This document shows, in pieces, positions 27,001 through 38,100 of a stretch of DNA of 64,000 nt (positions within the stretch are counted from its first letter, which is position 1; every line of letters starts with the position of its first letter). Source of the stretch: Geothrix campi (GTDB taxonomy: Bacteria; Acidobacteriota; Holophagae; Holophagales; Holophagaceae); the NCBI RefSeq assembly GCF_024609265.1, contig NZ_JANHMP010000001.1:1240001-1304000 (forward strand), written 5' to 3'. Below the pieces are notes generated by a model. That model ran no database searches. It worked only from the letters and a program-made list of their open reading frames with translations, and was not told where the DNA came from. The position numbers and the translations under genes are program-made.

Positions 27001-28370
27001 ACTGCGTCCGCGAAGACCGGTCGCGCAGAAGTCAGGGCGAGGACCGGAGCGAGCCTCGGGAGGCCTCGGACCTGTGCGTGGGCACCCACACCTTCCAGGA
27101 GATCCACCGCAAGGGGGAACGCCTCCTGATCCCGCCCATGGGACCCGAGGCCGAGGCCGTGGCCGCCACCATGCGCGGGCTGGGCCTGCCGGCCGAGGCC
27201 CTGCCGCCATCGGATCTGGGCGCGCTCCGGCTGGGGCGACGGCAGACTTCCGGAAAGGAATGCCTGCCCATGACCCTGGTGCTGGGCGGGCTGCTGGCCT
27301 ACCTGGAGCGCCATCCGGACGAGCGCGTGGTCCTGCTCCTCCCGGCCGCCTTCGGCCCTTGCCGCATGGGGGCCTACCGCACCCTCCACCAGCTGATCCT
27401 GAAGCGGCTGGGCGAGGATGCGCGGGTGCGGATCTGGTCTCCGCCCTACGGCGACTACTTCCGCGGCCTGCCCACGGGCTTCAAGGCCCTCATCCTCGCG
27501 GGCATGGCGGCCTTCGGCACCCTAGAACGGGCCCTCTGCCACATCCGGGCCGCGGAGCGCACGCCCGGCGCGGCGGACGCCATCCGGAACAAATGGGCGG
27601 CGCACATCGCAGCCCATCTGGAAGCCACGGCCGCGGGCGACCTCGGCGCGGCACGGGTGGTCTCCGAGGTGGCCACGGGCCGCATCTACGGCATCCCCGC
27701 CCTCCTTCGCCAGGCTCTGGCGGAGCTCCGGCGGGCGGACAACGGGGCGGACCTGCCCCGGGTCCTGCTCACCGGAGAGATCTACGTGCGGCTCGATCCC
27801 TTCGCCAACGGTCAGATGGCCCGCGCCCTGGCCGCCCGGGGCCTCCGGGTGGACGTGGAGGCCACCACCGACTTCATCGAGTATTCCGAATACACCGCAC
27901 GAGCCCAGGGCGCCAAGAACGGCCCGGCCGCCCGGGTGGAACGGTGGGTCCGGGAGCGGATCCTCGCGGTGGCGGAAGGGACGCTCGCGACCGAGCTCGG
28001 CTGGCCCCGTCGCGGCTCCCTGCCCAAGATCCTGGAGGCCTCAGCGCCGTACCTGCGCGAGGCTCTGGAAGGCGAAGCCGTGCTCACCATCGGCGCCCCC
28101 CTGCTGGGCTGGCGCCGGGGCGAGATCGACGCCGCCGTGCTCGTGGCGCCTCTGGAGTGCATGCCCTCCAAGCTGGCGGACGCCCAGTTCATCCACGCCG
28201 CCGAGCGGGAGGGACTGCTCACCCTCTCCCTGCCCCTGAACGGCGAGCCGCTGGATCCCGAGGCCCTGGATGCCTTCGCCTTCGAGGTCCGTCGCCGGCA
28301 CCTGGCCCGCCACCGGACCCGCCGCCCCTCCCCCACGGACGACCTGCTTCGGACCGCCTCCTCCATCTGA
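24048..28370 (+). CDS. fused 2-hydroxyacyl-CoA dehydratase activase / dehydratase-like protein
   Basis: This 1440-residue protein fuses parts that are separate in classical systems. Two BcrA/HgdC-type ASKHA ATPase domains come first (about 1-270 and 308-580). The first has GLDLGAETLKA and NGRCAQGTGNF. The second has GFDIGSTGSKA, EIGGQDAKYI and NEACSAGTGSF, the region that holds the bridging [4Fe-4S] ligand. A Cys-rich DUF2229-like region follows (CTATQGCGGAGNKC, near 608), then two HgdB/BcrC-like segments with candidate cluster ligands (FCSNYACGPDSF, ECLPMTL, ECMPSK). In related systems the activase passes a low-potential electron to the dehydratase at the cost of ATP. Nearest relatives are long fusions of unknown substrate found in anaerobes. 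No CoA-transferase or other pathway gene is adjacent. GGGAGG precedes the ATG. Confidence 0.85.
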   Translation: MARFIGLDLGAETLKAAELVREGNRWTWTRRACVAHGKDPGGALLDLLGEWEWEGVTAAAVTGRLGRPVALPRVPGRQALAAGFRLRHGQEPATVVSIGSRGFSVLELRAAGLEIYRENGRCAQGTGNFLQQLVGRFGLTVEEASALAEGVTDPAPLSGRCPVILKTDMTHLANKGESRERILAGLLDAIAENVQALMKPKVCPERLLLAGGVARSARIQAHFRRHAAAHGMTYLEASEEDRLYLEALGCAVLAAEAPAILPELEALVRPPDRAPMEASEPLSFHLDRVRRLPGPPEPLAAGPVETVPVEVIVGFDIGSTGSKAVALEPESGSVLWEGYLPTDGAPVAAAQALMRNLLAGPAAAHHIRGFGVTGSGREIVGSLLSVCYGREAVSVLNEIAAHATGALQCDPRVDTIFEIGGQDAKYIRLADGKVVDAAMNEACSAGTGSFIEEQGRRFSGIDSVAQLGEVALSAEHCISLGQHCSIFMAEVIDEAVAAGLPQATIIAGIYDSVVANYLNRVKGSRSVGQVIFCQGMPFASDALAAAVARQTGAEVIVPPRPGLMGAVGIALLAARELAWEEAEDLDGARFLQAEVAAKDQFVCTATQGCGGAGNKCRIDRLTTRVDETTTKFTWGGGCSLWDKGTRRAKLPDRAPDPFRERRELVARLSGRLSDRRGRPLIGISSEFQLQGSFPFFATFLHELGFDLQVAPTPGRDTLKRGIEEAGVPFCAPMQQYHGLVAGMADAQPDYLFLPMMRELPRVGGEPHAVVCPISQGAPDVLRLGLGAEAPKVLSPVVDFGTGTYDSRAFLTVCRHLASDLGRDLPSEWRSAWRTARAAQLVFEVELHELGRRALAFCRDRNLIPVVLLGRGYTLHNDVLNSNVPAILREQGAIAIPLDCLPLDEGVPIFDEVFWGHSQRILRAAWQIRRTPGLYSVFCSNYACGPDSFTVPFFAWLMEGRPYAVIETDGHSGDAGTKTRVEAFLHCVREDRSRRSQGEDRSEPREASDLCVGTHTFQEIHRKGERLLIPPMGPEAEAVAATMRGLGLPAEALPPSDLGALRLGRRQTSGKECLPMTLVLGGLLAYLERHPDERVVLLLPAAFGPCRMGAYRTLHQLILKRLGEDARVRIWSPPYGDYFRGLPTGFKALILAGMAAFGTLERALCHIRAAERTPGAADAIRNKWAAHIAAHLEATAAGDLGAARVVSEVATGRIYGIPALLRQALAELRRADNGADLPRVLLTGEIYVRLDPFANGQMARALAARGLRVDVEATTDFIEYSEYTARAQGAKNGPAARVERWVRERILAVAEGTLATELGWPRRGSLPKILEASAPYLREALEGEAVLTIGAPLLGWRRGEIDAAVLVAPLECMPSKLADAQFIHAAEREGLLTLSLPLNGEPLDPEALDAFAFEVRRRHLARHRTRRPSPTDDLLRTASSI

Positions 28371-28688
28371 TCCCATCCCTCACCCCGCCAGCCCTCGGCT
28401 GGCACCAGCCGCGGCAACGTGATCCAGAAGGCCGCGGGCATGGAGGCTTTCCTGCGCTGACTGCTGTGAGCCGAATGGACCTCTGGCTCACGACTTTTAC
28501 CAGGTGATGCCCTGTCTGGGACCCGCCTGTGCGGGAGGCCTCGCCAAATCCTGACCATGGCGGTAGACTATCTTCTTCGTGATCGCAGGCGACCCCCGGT
28601 CTCCGCCTCTTTTCAATCCGAATACCCCCATTTCGCCCTGACCGGGCCTCCGGAATCTTTCCGAGGGCGGGCCCTTCCAGGAGCGACC
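28371..28688 (+). other. 318-base leader region before the DEAD-box helicase gene
   Basis: No gene is convincing here. Two small hairpins are visible: CCAGCC/GGCTGG at 28387-28401, just after the upstream stop, and CCCGC/GCGGG at 28522-28535. The second half is more AT-rich (TAGACTATCTTCTTCG near 28564) and probably holds the helicase promoter. A long 5' leader is common for cold-inducible RNA helicase genes, but no known RNA motif is recognised. Confidence 0.4.
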
Positions 28689-29987
28689 ATGTCCTTCGAT
28701 ACCCTCGGGCTGTTGCCCGAGCTGCTGCGCGCCGTACGCGAGCAGGGCTACGAACACCCCACCCCCATCCAGACCCAGGCGATTCCCCTGGTGCTGGAAG
28801 GCCGCGACCTCATGGGTCGGGCCCAGACCGGCACAGGCAAGACCGCCGGCTTCACCCTGCCCATGCTCCAACTGCTGGCTCCTCAGGCCAACACCTCGGC
28901 CTCGCCCGCGCGCCACCCCATCCGCGCCCTCATCCTCACCCCCACCCGCGAGCTGGCCATGCAGGTGGAGGAGAGCGTCCGCACCTACGGCAAGTACATC
29001 CCCCTGCGTTCCACCACCATCTTCGGCGGCGTGAACATCAACCCCCAGACCAAGGCCCTCCGCGCCGGCGTCGAGATCCTTGTCGCCACCCCGGGCCGCC
29101 TGCTGGACCACCAGGGGCAGGGCAACCTGAACTTCAGCCAGCTGGAGATCCTGGTGCTGGACGAAGCCGACCGCATGCTCGACATGGGCTTCATCCGCGA
29201 CATCCAGAAGATTCTCGCGCTGCTGCCTGCCAAGCGGCAGACCCTGCTCTTCTCGGCCACGTTCACGGACGAGATCAAGCAGCTGGCCTCCAAGTTCCTG
29301 AAGACCCCCGCCTCCGTGCAGATCACGCCCCAGAACACCGCCGCCGAGCTGGTCCGCCAAGTCGTGCACCCGGTGGACCGCGAGCGCAAGCGCGCCCTGC
29401 TGGCCCACCTGATCACCAGCCGGAAGCTCGAGCAGGTGCTGGTGTTCACCCGCACCAAGCACGGCGCCAACCGACTGTCCGAGCAGCTCGACAAGGACGG
29501 CATCAGCTCCATGGCCATCCACGGCAACAAGAGCCAGCCCCAGCGCATCAAGGCGCTGGAGGACTTCAAGAAGGGCGCGGTCCGCGTCCTGGTGGCCACG
29601 GATATCGCCGCCCGCGGCCTGGACATCGACATGCTGCCTCATGTCGTGAACTACGAGCTGCCCCAGGTGCCTGAAGACTACATCCACCGCATCGGCCGCA
29701 CCGGCCGCGCCGGCAGCGAGGGTGAAGCCCTGTCGCTGGTCTGTGTCGATGAACATCGTCTGCTCAAGGACATCGAGAAGCTCCTGCGCAAGGAACTGCC
29801 CAAGGATGTGATCCAGGGCTACGCTCCGGATCCCAGCATCCCCGCCGAACCCATCCAGACCGGGCGCCAGGGCGGTGGTGGTGGCCGTGGTCGCGGTCCG
29901 GCCCGCAGCGCCCGACCCTCCTCGGGCCAGGCGCCCCGCGGCGAACGGGGACGGCACCCCGCCCGGCCCAGCTCGCGCGGGAAGTGA
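28689..29987 (+). CDS. DEAD-box ATP-dependent RNA helicase
   Basis: This 432-residue helicase has the full motif set. The Q motif region is [10 protein letters not shown]. Motif I is AQTGTGKT, Ia is PTRELAMQ, and II is DEAD (VLDEADRML). Motif III is SAT, V is [12 protein letters not shown], and VI is [10 protein letters not shown]. The C-terminal 60 residues are basic and Gly/Arg-rich ([12 protein letters not shown]), as in RhlE/CsdA-type helicases that remodel rRNA or mRNA. The ATG at 28689 is the family start; GGAGCGACC lies before it. The unit ends in a hairpin before marR. Confidence 0.95.
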   Translation: MSFDTLGLLPELLRAVREQGYEHPTPIQTQAIPLVLEGRDLMGRAQTGTGKTAGFTLPMLQLLAPQANTSASPARHPIRALILTPTRELAMQVEESVRTYGKYIPLRSTTIFGGVNINPQTKALRAGVEILVATPGRLLDHQGQGNLNFSQLEILVLDEADRMLDMGFIRDIQKILALLPAKRQTLLFSATFTDEIKQLASKFLKTPASVQITPQNTAAELVRQVVHPVDRERKRALLAHLITSRKLEQVLVFTRTKHGANRLSEQLDKDGISSMAIHGNKSQPQRIKALEDFKKGAVRVLVATDIAARGLDIDMLPHVVNYELPQVPEDYIHRIGRTGRAGSEGEALSLVCVDEHRLLKDIEKLLRKELPKDVIQGYAPDPSIPAEPIQTGRQGGGGGRGRGPARSARPSSGQAPRGERGRHPARPSSRGK

Positions 29988-29998
29988 AGCGGCGATGG

Positions 29999-30037
29999 CC
30001 CCACCTTCTCAGGACCCCCTGAGGGATTAAGGTGGGG
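29999..30037 (+). terminator. terminator after the DEAD-box helicase gene
   Basis: CCCCACCTT (29999-30007) pairs with AAGGTGGGG (30029-30037), enclosing an inner CTCAGG/CCTGAG stem with an ACCC loop and a short bulge. A T-run is lacking. Confidence 0.6.
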
Positions 30038-30083
30038 CTATACCCCTTGACACGAGGGTAAATGGGGCGCAGCCTTGTTGCTT

Positions 30084-30581
30084 ATGCAAGAACAGGCTCC
30101 CGACCCCCTTTCTGATGCCGGCCTCGGAATCCTGGCCGCCGCCATCCGGCGCCTCCTCAAGCAGGTGGTCTGGGCCCGTTTGGCTCCCTATGAGCTGAGC
30201 CCCCAGCAGTTCTGGGTGATGCTGGTGCTGCTCCAGAAGGGCCCGTCCTCCCTTCACCCCCTGGCCCAGCAGGTGTGGATGGACGATCCCACCGCCAGCC
30301 GTGTGGTGAAGGCGATGGTCCAGCGCGGGTTGCTGACCACCAAACCGGATCCTCGGCATGGCCGCAGGATCCTCATCGATCTTGCCCCGGGGGCCGTGGC
30401 TATGGCGCAGGAGCTCGAGGACCTGGCCGTGAACCTCCGCGAATCCATGGCCAACGGCCTGTCCCCGGCCCAGCAGGAGGTTCTGCAGAGCGGCCTCCGG
30501 ACCATGATCGGCAACCTCGAAACCATGTACGCGGCCACGCTCGCTCAGGGCGTGGGGAAGGACCGGGCCCTGGTTCCATGA
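30084..30581 (+). CDS. MarR family transcriptional regulator
   Basis: This 165-residue protein has the MarR fold. A helical dimerisation region at both ends surrounds a winged helix (about residues 55-110) with the recognition helix near DDPTASRVVKAMVQRGLL and the wing around PDPRHGRRILID. It lies 192 bases upstream of mdtA in the same direction and probably represses the efflux genes, releasing DNA when a phenolic or drug ligand binds. A TTG at 30075 would add three residues. TTGACA at 30047 might be a -35 box, but I could not find a matching -10. Confidence 0.88.
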   Translation: MQEQAPDPLSDAGLGILAAAIRRLLKQVVWARLAPYELSPQQFWVMLVLLQKGPSSLHPLAQQVWMDDPTASRVVKAMVQRGLLTTKPDPRHGRRILIDLAPGAVAMAQELEDLAVNLRESMANGLSPAQQEVLQSGLRTMIGNLETMYAATLAQGVGKDRALVP

Positions 30582-30773
30582 TCTCGAGCAGGCCGCGGCG
30601 CTGTACCCTCGTCCTGTCCTGCCGTGAGGGCTCACGCACCTGGTTCGTCCTCGCGTTCCCTGCCGGTCACCGGGAACCCCGTCGAATGGTCCGGACCTAA
30701 GGCCGATCCGCAGCCCAGTGCGACCCGCTGGGCCCCTCCGACCCACCCCGCTCGAAAAGGCTTCGACTCCCGC

Positions 30774-31964
30774 ATGGACGCCAACGATCCCATCCAGTCT
30801 CTTGAATCCGGCGCCGGGCGCCCCGCCCTGCTTCGCGGTTGGCGCCTGGGGGCCATCCTCGTGGCAGCGGCGGCCCTTGCCCTGATCCTCTTCGGCCGTG
30901 GCGGGAAGAAGGGTGCCGACAAGAATCCGGCCGGTGGACGTCCTGTGCCTGTGGTGGCCGTCCAGGCCCGCCAGGGGGATATGCCCGTGAGCCTCACGGG
31001 CCTCGGCACGGTCACCGCCCTGAACACCGTGACCGTGAAGAGCCGCGTGGATGGCCAACTGGTGCGGGTGGCCTTTACCGAGGGCCAGATGGTGCGCCAG
31101 GGCGACCTGCTGGCGGAGATCGATCCCCGTCCCTTCCAGGTCCAGCTCATGCAGGCGGAAGGCCAGCTGGCCAAGGACCGGGCGGCCTACCAGAACGCCC
31201 TCGCCGACCTGAACCGCCTCCAGGGGCTGGTCCAGCAGGGCATCATCTCCCGGCAGCAGCTGGACACCCAGAGTTCGTCCGTGGCCCAGTACGAAGCCAC
31301 CCTCAAGGCCGACCAGGCCCAGGTGGAGAGCGCCAAGCTGAACCTCACCTACAGCCGCATCACCGCCCCCATTGCGGGCCGGGTGGGCCTCCGGCAGGTG
31401 GATGCCGGCAACATGGTACGCGCCAGCGACGCCAGCGGCCTGGCCGTCATCGCCCCGATCCAGCCCATCAACGTGGTGTTCTCGGTGCCGGCGGACAGCA
31501 TCCAGAAGGTGCTGGGGCAGACCGCCAAGAATGGCAAGCTTCCGGTCGAGGCGTGGGACCGCGACCTGAAGACCCGGCTCGCCGCGGGTTCTCTTGCGGC
31601 CATCGACAACCAGGTGGACCCCGCCACCGGCACCGTCCGGATCAAGGCCCTGTTCGCCAACGCCGACCGCACCCTCTTCCCCAACCAGTTCGTGAATGCG
31701 CGTCTGCTGGTCGACACCCTGCGCCGCGTGGTGATCGTGCCCACCGCCGCGGTGCAGCAGAGCCCCCAGGGCGCCTTCGTCTACGTGGTGAAGGCGGACG
31801 GTACGGCGGACATGCGCACGGTCGAAGTGCTCGCCACCGATGGCGACGAGACCGCCCTCAAGCAGGGCGTGGCGAATGGCGAGAACGTCATCACGGACGG
31901 CCTCGACAAGCTCCGCCCCGGCAGCAAGATCACCCTGCCGAAACCCCCGGCCGCGAAGGGCTGA
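30774..31964 (+). CDS. mdtA: RND efflux periplasmic adaptor (MdtA-like)
   Basis: This 396-residue membrane fusion protein links an RND pump to an outer-membrane channel. It has a cytoplasmic N-terminus, one membrane anchor (about residues 23-42) and then the family order: barrel-sandwich (lipoyl) halves around a helical hairpin (about 110-190), a beta-barrel domain and a membrane-proximal domain. The lipoyl half motifs [14 protein letters not shown] and [15 protein letters not shown] are clear, and the latter is typical of MdtA. No lipobox is present. mdtB starts 5 bases after its stop, so they are cotranscribed. Confidence 0.92.
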   Translation: MDANDPIQSLESGAGRPALLRGWRLGAILVAAAALALILFGRGGKKGADKNPAGGRPVPVVAVQARQGDMPVSLTGLGTVTALNTVTVKSRVDGQLVRVAFTEGQMVRQGDLLAEIDPRPFQVQLMQAEGQLAKDRAAYQNALADLNRLQGLVQQGIISRQQLDTQSSSVAQYEATLKADQAQVESAKLNLTYSRITAPIAGRVGLRQVDAGNMVRASDASGLAVIAPIQPINVVFSVPADSIQKVLGQTAKNGKLPVEAWDRDLKTRLAAGSLAAIDNQVDPATGTVRIKALFANADRTLFPNQFVNARLLVDTLRRVVIVPTAAVQQSPQGAFVYVVKADGTADMRTVEVLATDGDETALKQGVANGENVITDGLDKLRPGSKITLPKPPAAKG

Positions 31965-31968
31965 CCCG

Positions 31969-34900
31969 ATGAACCCATCCCGGCCCTTCATCCTCCGGCC
32001 GATCGCGACCTCGCTGCTGATGGCCGGGCTGCTCCTGGTGGGCCTGCTGGCCTTCCGCCAGCTCCCGGTCTCGGCCCTACCCCAGGTGGACTATCCCACC
32101 ATCCAGGTGGTCACCTTCTATCCCGGCGCCAGCCCCGATGTGATGGCCTCCGCCATCACCGCTCCGCTGGAGCGCCAGTTCGGCCAGCTCCCGGGCCTGA
32201 ACCGCATGTCCTCCTCCAGTTCCGGGGGCAGCTCGATCATCACCCTCCAGTTCGTGCTGGACCTAAACATCGACGTGGCCGAGCAGCAAGTGCAGGCGGC
32301 CGTGAACGCCGCAGGCACCTACCTCCCCCGCGACCTCCCCAACCCACCCATCTACAGCAAGATCAACCCGGCCGATGCGCCCATCCTCACCCTGGCCCTC
32401 ACGTCGAAGACCCTGCCCCTCTCGAAGGTGGAGGATTTCGCGGACACGCGCCTGGCCCAGAAGATCTCGCAGCTGCCCGGCGTGGGCCTCGTCAGCATCA
32501 GTGGCGGTCAGAAACCCGCTGTCCGCATCCAGGCCAACCCCGCGGATCTGGCCGCCAAGGGTCTCACCCTGGGCGATGTCCGCACGGCGGTGGCCCAGAG
32601 CAACGTGAACCAGGCCAAGGGCAGCTTCGACGGCCTGCGCCAGGCCTACGCCATCGGGGCCAACGACCAGCTGCTGTCCAGCGAGGACTACCGGCCCCTC
32701 ATCGTGGCCTACAAGAACGGCGCGCCGGTGACCCTGTCCGAGGTGGCCACCGTCGCTGACGACGTGGAGAATGCGCGGCTCGCCGCCTGGATGAACCGCA
32801 CGCCCGCGGTCATCCTCAACATCCAGCGCCAGCCCGGCGCCAACATCATCGCCGTCGTGGACCGGGTGAAGGAGCTGATGCCCCAGCTCCGGGCCTCCCT
32901 GCCGGCGGCGGTCGAACTCCACATCCTCACGGACCGCACCGTCACCATCCGGGCCTCCGTGGCCGATGTGGAATTCACGCTGATGCTCACCATCGCCCTA
33001 GTGGTCATGGTGATCTTCCTGTTCCTCAGAACCTTCGCCGCCACCATCATCCCCAGCGTCGCGGTGCCGCTGTCCCTGGTGGGCACCTTCGCCGTGATGT
33101 ACCTGCTGGGCTACAGCCTGAACAATCTCACGCTCATGGCCCTGACGATCTCCACGGGCTTCGTGGTGGACGACGCCATCGTGATGATCGAGAACATCAT
33201 GCGCTACATCGAGGAGGGCGAGCCGCCCCTCCAGGCGGCGCTGAAGGGCTCGGGCCAAATCGGCTTCACCATCCTGTCCCTGACCGTCTCGCTCATCGCG
33301 GTGCTCATCCCCCTGCTCTTCATGGGCGACATCGTCGGCCGGCTCTTCCGGGAGTTCGCCGTCACCCTCAGCGTCACCATCCTGGTGTCCGCGGTGGTGT
33401 CGCTCACGCTCACGCCGATGATGTGCGCCAAGCTGCTGAAGCACACACCGGAAGCTGAGCAGGGCCGCTTCTACCAGTCCTCGGAACGTGTCTTCCAGCG
33501 GATCATCGCCTTCTACGGCCGCACCCTCACCTGGGTGCTCAAGCACCAGACCGGCACCCTGGTGGTCGCTGTGGCCACCCTCGCCTCCACCGTGCTGCTC
33601 TACCTGGTCATCCCCAAGGGCTTCTTCCCCGTGCAGGACACGGGCGTGCTCCTGGGCATTTCCGAGGCCCCGCAGACCGTGTCCTTCGTGGCCATGGCCG
33701 AGCGGCAACAGGCCCTCGCCACCGAGATCCTCAAGGATCCGGCCGTGGAAAGCCTGTCGTCCTTCATCGGCATCGACGGCACCAACACCACCCTCAACAG
33801 CGGGCGCATCCAGATCAACCTGAAGCCCTTGGAGGAGCGCGGCCTCAGCGCCACCGAGGTCATCCACCGCCTGCAGCCCGAACTGGCCCGGGTGGAAGGC
33901 ATCCGGCTCTACCTCCAACCGGTCCAGGATCTCACCGTGGAGGACCGGGTCAGCCGGACCCAGTACCAGTACACCCTGGAGGATGCCGATCCCAGGGAGC
34001 TGGGGGAATGGGTGCCGAAGTTCGTGGACCGGCTGTCCGCTCTCCCTGAACTGCGCGAAGTGGCCAGCGACCAGCAGAACGCCGGCCTCCAGGTCCGTAT
34101 CACCCTCGACCGCGCGACGGCTTCCCGCCTGGGCATCACACCCCAGATGCTGGATGACGCGCTCTATGATGCCTTCGGCCAGCGGCAGGTCTCCACCATG
34201 TTCACCCAGCTGAACCAGTACCGCGTGGTGCTGGAGGCCCACCCCGGCCAGTACCAGCGGCCGGAGGATCTCCAGGCGATCTACGTGCGCTCGGCCTCCG
34301 GCGGATCCGTGCCCCTCAGCGCCTTCACCCGCATCGAGACCATCACGGCCCCTCTGGCTGTGAACCACCAGGGCCAGTTCCCCACGGCCACCGTGTCCTT
34401 CAACCTGGCTCCGGGCGCCTCCCTTGGCGACGCGGTGAAGGCCATCCAGAAGGTGCGGAGTGACATCGATCTGCCGCCCAGCATCAAGGCGGGCTTCCAG
34501 GGTACGGCCCAGGCCTTCGGCGCCTCGCTCACGAACACGCCGTTCCTCATTCTCGCCGCGGTGCTGACGGTCTACATCCTGCTGGGCGTGCTGTATGAAA
34601 GCTACATCCACCCCATCACGATCCTGTCGACGCTGCCCTCGGCGGGTGTGGGCGCCCTGCTCTCGCTCATGCTCTGCCGCACGGATTTCAGCGTCATCGC
34701 GCTCATCGGCATCATCCTGCTCATCGGCATCGTCGAGAAGAACGCCATCATGATGATCGACTTCGCGCTGGAGGCCGAACGCAAGAACGGCCTGCCTCCA
34801 GAAGAGGCCATCTACCAGGCCTCCCTGCTGCGCTTCCGGCCCATCATCATGACCACCATGGCGGCCCTGCTGGGCGGCGTCCCCCTGGCGCTGGGCACCG

Positions 34901-35079
34901 GCGTGGGCGCCGAGCTGCGGCGCCCCCTGGGCATCGCCATCGTGGGCGGCCTCATCTTCAGCCAGATCCTCACGCTCTACACCACCCCCGTGATCTATCT
35001 CGCGTTCGACCGTCTCGCGCGGAGGCTGCGCCGCTGGCGCGGCGCAGAAGAAGCTTCGCCTGAAATGTCTGAGTCATGA
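31969..35079 (+). CDS. mdtB: RND multidrug efflux transporter (MdtB-like)
   Basis: This 1036-residue inner-membrane proton-driven pump subunit has twelve membrane segments and two large periplasmic loops. The proton-relay residues are present: Asp-Asp in transmembrane segment 4 ([13 protein letters not shown]) and Lys in segment 10 ([16 protein letters not shown]). The N-terminus ([13 protein letters not shown]) is typical of RND pumps. It is followed by a second RND gene, as in the mdtABC operon, whose products form a B2C heterotrimer. No outer-membrane factor gene is in the window. Confidence 0.93.
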   Translation: MNPSRPFILRPIATSLLMAGLLLVGLLAFRQLPVSALPQVDYPTIQVVTFYPGASPDVMASAITAPLERQFGQLPGLNRMSSSSSGGSSIITLQFVLDLNIDVAEQQVQAAVNAAGTYLPRDLPNPPIYSKINPADAPILTLALTSKTLPLSKVEDFADTRLAQKISQLPGVGLVSISGGQKPAVRIQANPADLAAKGLTLGDVRTAVAQSNVNQAKGSFDGLRQAYAIGANDQLLSSEDYRPLIVAYKNGAPVTLSEVATVADDVENARLAAWMNRTPAVILNIQRQPGANIIAVVDRVKELMPQLRASLPAAVELHILTDRTVTIRASVADVEFTLMLTIALVVMVIFLFLRTFAATIIPSVAVPLSLVGTFAVMYLLGYSLNNLTLMALTISTGFVVDDAIVMIENIMRYIEEGEPPLQAALKGSGQIGFTILSLTVSLIAVLIPLLFMGDIVGRLFREFAVTLSVTILVSAVVSLTLTPMMCAKLLKHTPEAEQGRFYQSSERVFQRIIAFYGRTLTWVLKHQTGTLVVAVATLASTVLLYLVIPKGFFPVQDTGVLLGISEAPQTVSFVAMAERQQALATEILKDPAVESLSSFIGIDGTNTTLNSGRIQINLKPLEERGLSATEVIHRLQPELARVEGIRLYLQPVQDLTVEDRVSRTQYQYTLEDADPRELGEWVPKFVDRLSALPELREVASDQQNAGLQVRITLDRATASRLGITPQMLDDALYDAFGQRQVSTMFTQLNQYRVVLEAHPGQYQRPEDLQAIYVRSASGGSVPLSAFTRIETITAPLAVNHQGQFPTATVSFNLAPGASLGDAVKAIQKVRSDIDLPPSIKAGFQGTAQAFGASLTNTPFLILAAVLTVYILLGVLYESYIHPITILSTLPSAGVGALLSLMLCRTDFSVIALIGIILLIGIVEKNAIMMIDFALEAERKNGLPPEEAIYQASLLRFRPIIMTTMAALLGGVPLALGTGVGAELRRPLGIAIVGGLIFSQILTLYTTPVIYLAFDRLARRLRRWRGAEEASPEMSES

Positions 35080-35155
35080 ACGGCCTCGCCCACCCCATCT
35101 CTCCGCGCCGCGCCAGCGGCGCATACCTCCAGGCGGAACGCCTGGAGGCCAAGCC

Positions 35156-38100
35156 GTGAGCATCTCCACCCCCTTCATCCACCGCCCGGTGGCCACCACG
35201 CTACTGACGGTGGCCCTGGCCCTCATGGGTGCCATCGCCTACACGTTCCTCCCTGTCTCGCCCCTGCCCCAGGTGGAGTTCCCCACCATCCAGGTCTCCG
35301 CGGGGCTGCCTGGTGCGAGCCCTGAGACCATGGCCTCGTCCGTGGCCACACCCCTGGAGCGCCAGTTCGGGCGCATTGCCGGCATCACGGAGATGACCTC
35401 GGCCAGTTCCCTAGGCGGGACGAACATCACCCTCCAGTTCGATCTCAGCCGGAATATTGATGCGGCGGGCCGGGACGTGCAGGCAGCCATCAACGCCGCC
35501 CGGGGCGACCTGCCCTCCAATCTGCCGAACAACCCCTCGTACCGGAAGGTGAATCCCGCGGATTCGCCCATCCTCATGCTGGCGCTGACCTCGAACCTGA
35601 TCCCCCGGGAGCGCATGTACGATGTGGCCTCCTCGGTGCTCCAGCAGAAGCTCTCCCAGATCCAGGGCGTCGGCCAGGTCTTCGTCTGGGGTGGCGCCCT
35701 GCCCGCCGTGCGCGTGGACGTGAATCCGGCGGTCCTCAACGCCCAGGGCATGGCCCTGGAGGACGTCCGCCTGGCCATCGCCGGGGCCAACATCAACCGG
35801 CCGAAAGGGGATCTCTCTAACAGCACGACCGCCTGGTCCCTGTCCACGACGGACCAGCTGATGAAGGCCGCGGATTACCAGCCGCTGATCGTGCGGTACC
35901 GGAACGGCAATGCCGTGCGCCTGTCGGACGTGGCCACGGTCACGGATTCCGTGGAGAACGTCCGCAACCGGGGCCTCTCGAACGGTGTCCCCGCCATCAT
36001 CGTGCCCATCTTCCGCCAGCCGGACGCCAACATCATCGAGACCGTGGACCGGGTGCGCGCCATCCTCCCCCAGCTCCAGGCCTCGCTGCCGCCCACCATC
36101 GAGCTGAAGGTGCTCATCGATGCCACCCGCACCATCCGCGCCTCGGTGAAGGATGTTCAGGTGGCCATGAGCATCTCCATCGGGCTGGTGATCCTGGTGG
36201 TGTTCGTCTTCCTGCGCAGCGTGCGCTCCACGCTCATCCCCAGCGTGGCGGTACCCATCTCGCTCATCGGCACCTTCGGTGCCATGTACATGCTGGGCTA
36301 CACCATCGACAACCTGTCCCTGATGGCGCTCACCGTGGCCACGGGCTTCGTGGTGGATGACGCCATCGTGGTGGTGGAGAACATCACGCGCCACCTCGAA
36401 GGCGGCATGCAGCCCATGGAGGCGGCCCTCCACGGCGCCAAAGAGATCGGCTTCACGGTGGTCTCCATCAGCATCTCGCTCATCGCCGTGTTCATCCCCA
36501 TCCTGCTCATGGGCGGCATCGTGGGCCGGCTCTTCCGCGAGTTCGCCGTGACGCTCTCCGTGGCCATCCTGGTGTCCATGGTGGTGTCCCTCACCACCAC
36601 GCCCATGATGTGCTCCCGCCTGCTCCGCCCCCACAGCGAGGAGCGCCACGGCAGGGTCTTCATGGCCACGGAACGCGCCTTCCAGTGGATCATGGGGCAC
36701 TACGAGACCTCGCTGGCCTGGGTGCTGCGGCACCAACGCTTCACGCTGGGCGTGGCCCTGGGGACCATGCTCGCCACAGTGGGCCTCTACGTGGTCATCC
36801 CCAAGGGCTTCTTCCCCCAGCAGGACACGGGGCGCCTCACCGGCTCCATCCAGGCCGCCCAGGACATCTCCTTCGCGGGCATGGAGAAGCTGATGACGGG
36901 GTACGTCGCCATCGTGCAGGCCGATCCCGCCGTGGAAAACGTCACGGCCTTCATTGGCGGGGGCAACACGGGCCGCATGTTCGCCTCCCTGAAACCCAAC
37001 GACCAGCGGAAGGAGACCGCCGACCAGGTCATCGCCCGCCTGCGGGGGAAGACGGCCCACCTGCCCGGCGGCACCCTCTACATGCAGCCCGTCCAGGACA
37101 TCCGCATCGGCGGGCGGCCCTCCAGCTCCCAGTACCAGTACACCCTCCAGGGCGACGATGCCCGCGAGCTCTTCGACTGGGCGCCCAGGGTGCTCCAGAA
37201 GCTCCGCACGGTGCCCCAGCTGGCGGATGCCAACACGGATCTGCAGAACAAGGGCCTCGAAGCCTCGCTGGTCATCGACCGCGCCACCGCCTCCCGGCTG
37301 GGCATCACCCCCCAGGCCATCGACAGCACCCTCTACGACGCCTTCGGGCAGCGCTTCGTCTCCACCATCTACACCACCCTGAACCAGTACCACGTGGTGA
37401 TGGAGGTGGACACGCCCTTCATGCAGACCCCCGACGGCCTGCGCCATACCTACGTGCGGTCCACCTCCGGGAACCTGGTGCCCCTCAGCGCCTTCACGCG
37501 CCTGGAACGGCGGAACACGGCCCTCTCGGTGAACCACCAGGGCCAGCAGCCCTCCGTGACCCTGTCCTTCAACCTGCCTCCGGGCGTGGCCCTGGGCGAT
37601 GCGGTGGCGGCCATCGACAAGGCCCAGCAGGAGATCCGCCTGCCCGGCACGATCCGCGGCAGCTTCATGGGCACGGCCCAGGCCTTCAAGGCCTCGCTGT
37701 CGAACCAGCCGCTGCTGCTGGCGGCGGCCCTGCTGGTGGTCTACATCGTGCTGGGGGTGCTGTACGAAAGCCTCATCCACCCGCTGACCATCCTCTCCAC
37801 CCTGCCCTCGGCGGGCGTGGGGGCCCTGCTGGCCCTGCTGGCCTTCCGCACAGAGCTGAGCGTCATCGCCTTCATCGGCATCATCCTGCTCATCGGCATC
37901 GTGAAGAAGAACGCCATCCTCATGATCGACTTCGCCATCGAGGTGGAGCGCCGGGAGGGCAGGACCCCGGAGGAATCCATCTTCCAGGCCTGCCTGCTGC
38001 GTTTCCGCCCCATCACCATGACCACCATGGCGGCCATGCTGGGGGGCCTGCCCCTGGCCATCGGCATGGGCACGGGCTCCGAGCTGCGGCAGCCCCTGGG

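Noticed and set aside
30047-30075. TTGACA at 30047-30052 as a marR promoter
   Set aside because: No -10-like hexamer lies 16-18 bases downstream (CAGCCT is found), so the perfect -35 match alone is not enough.
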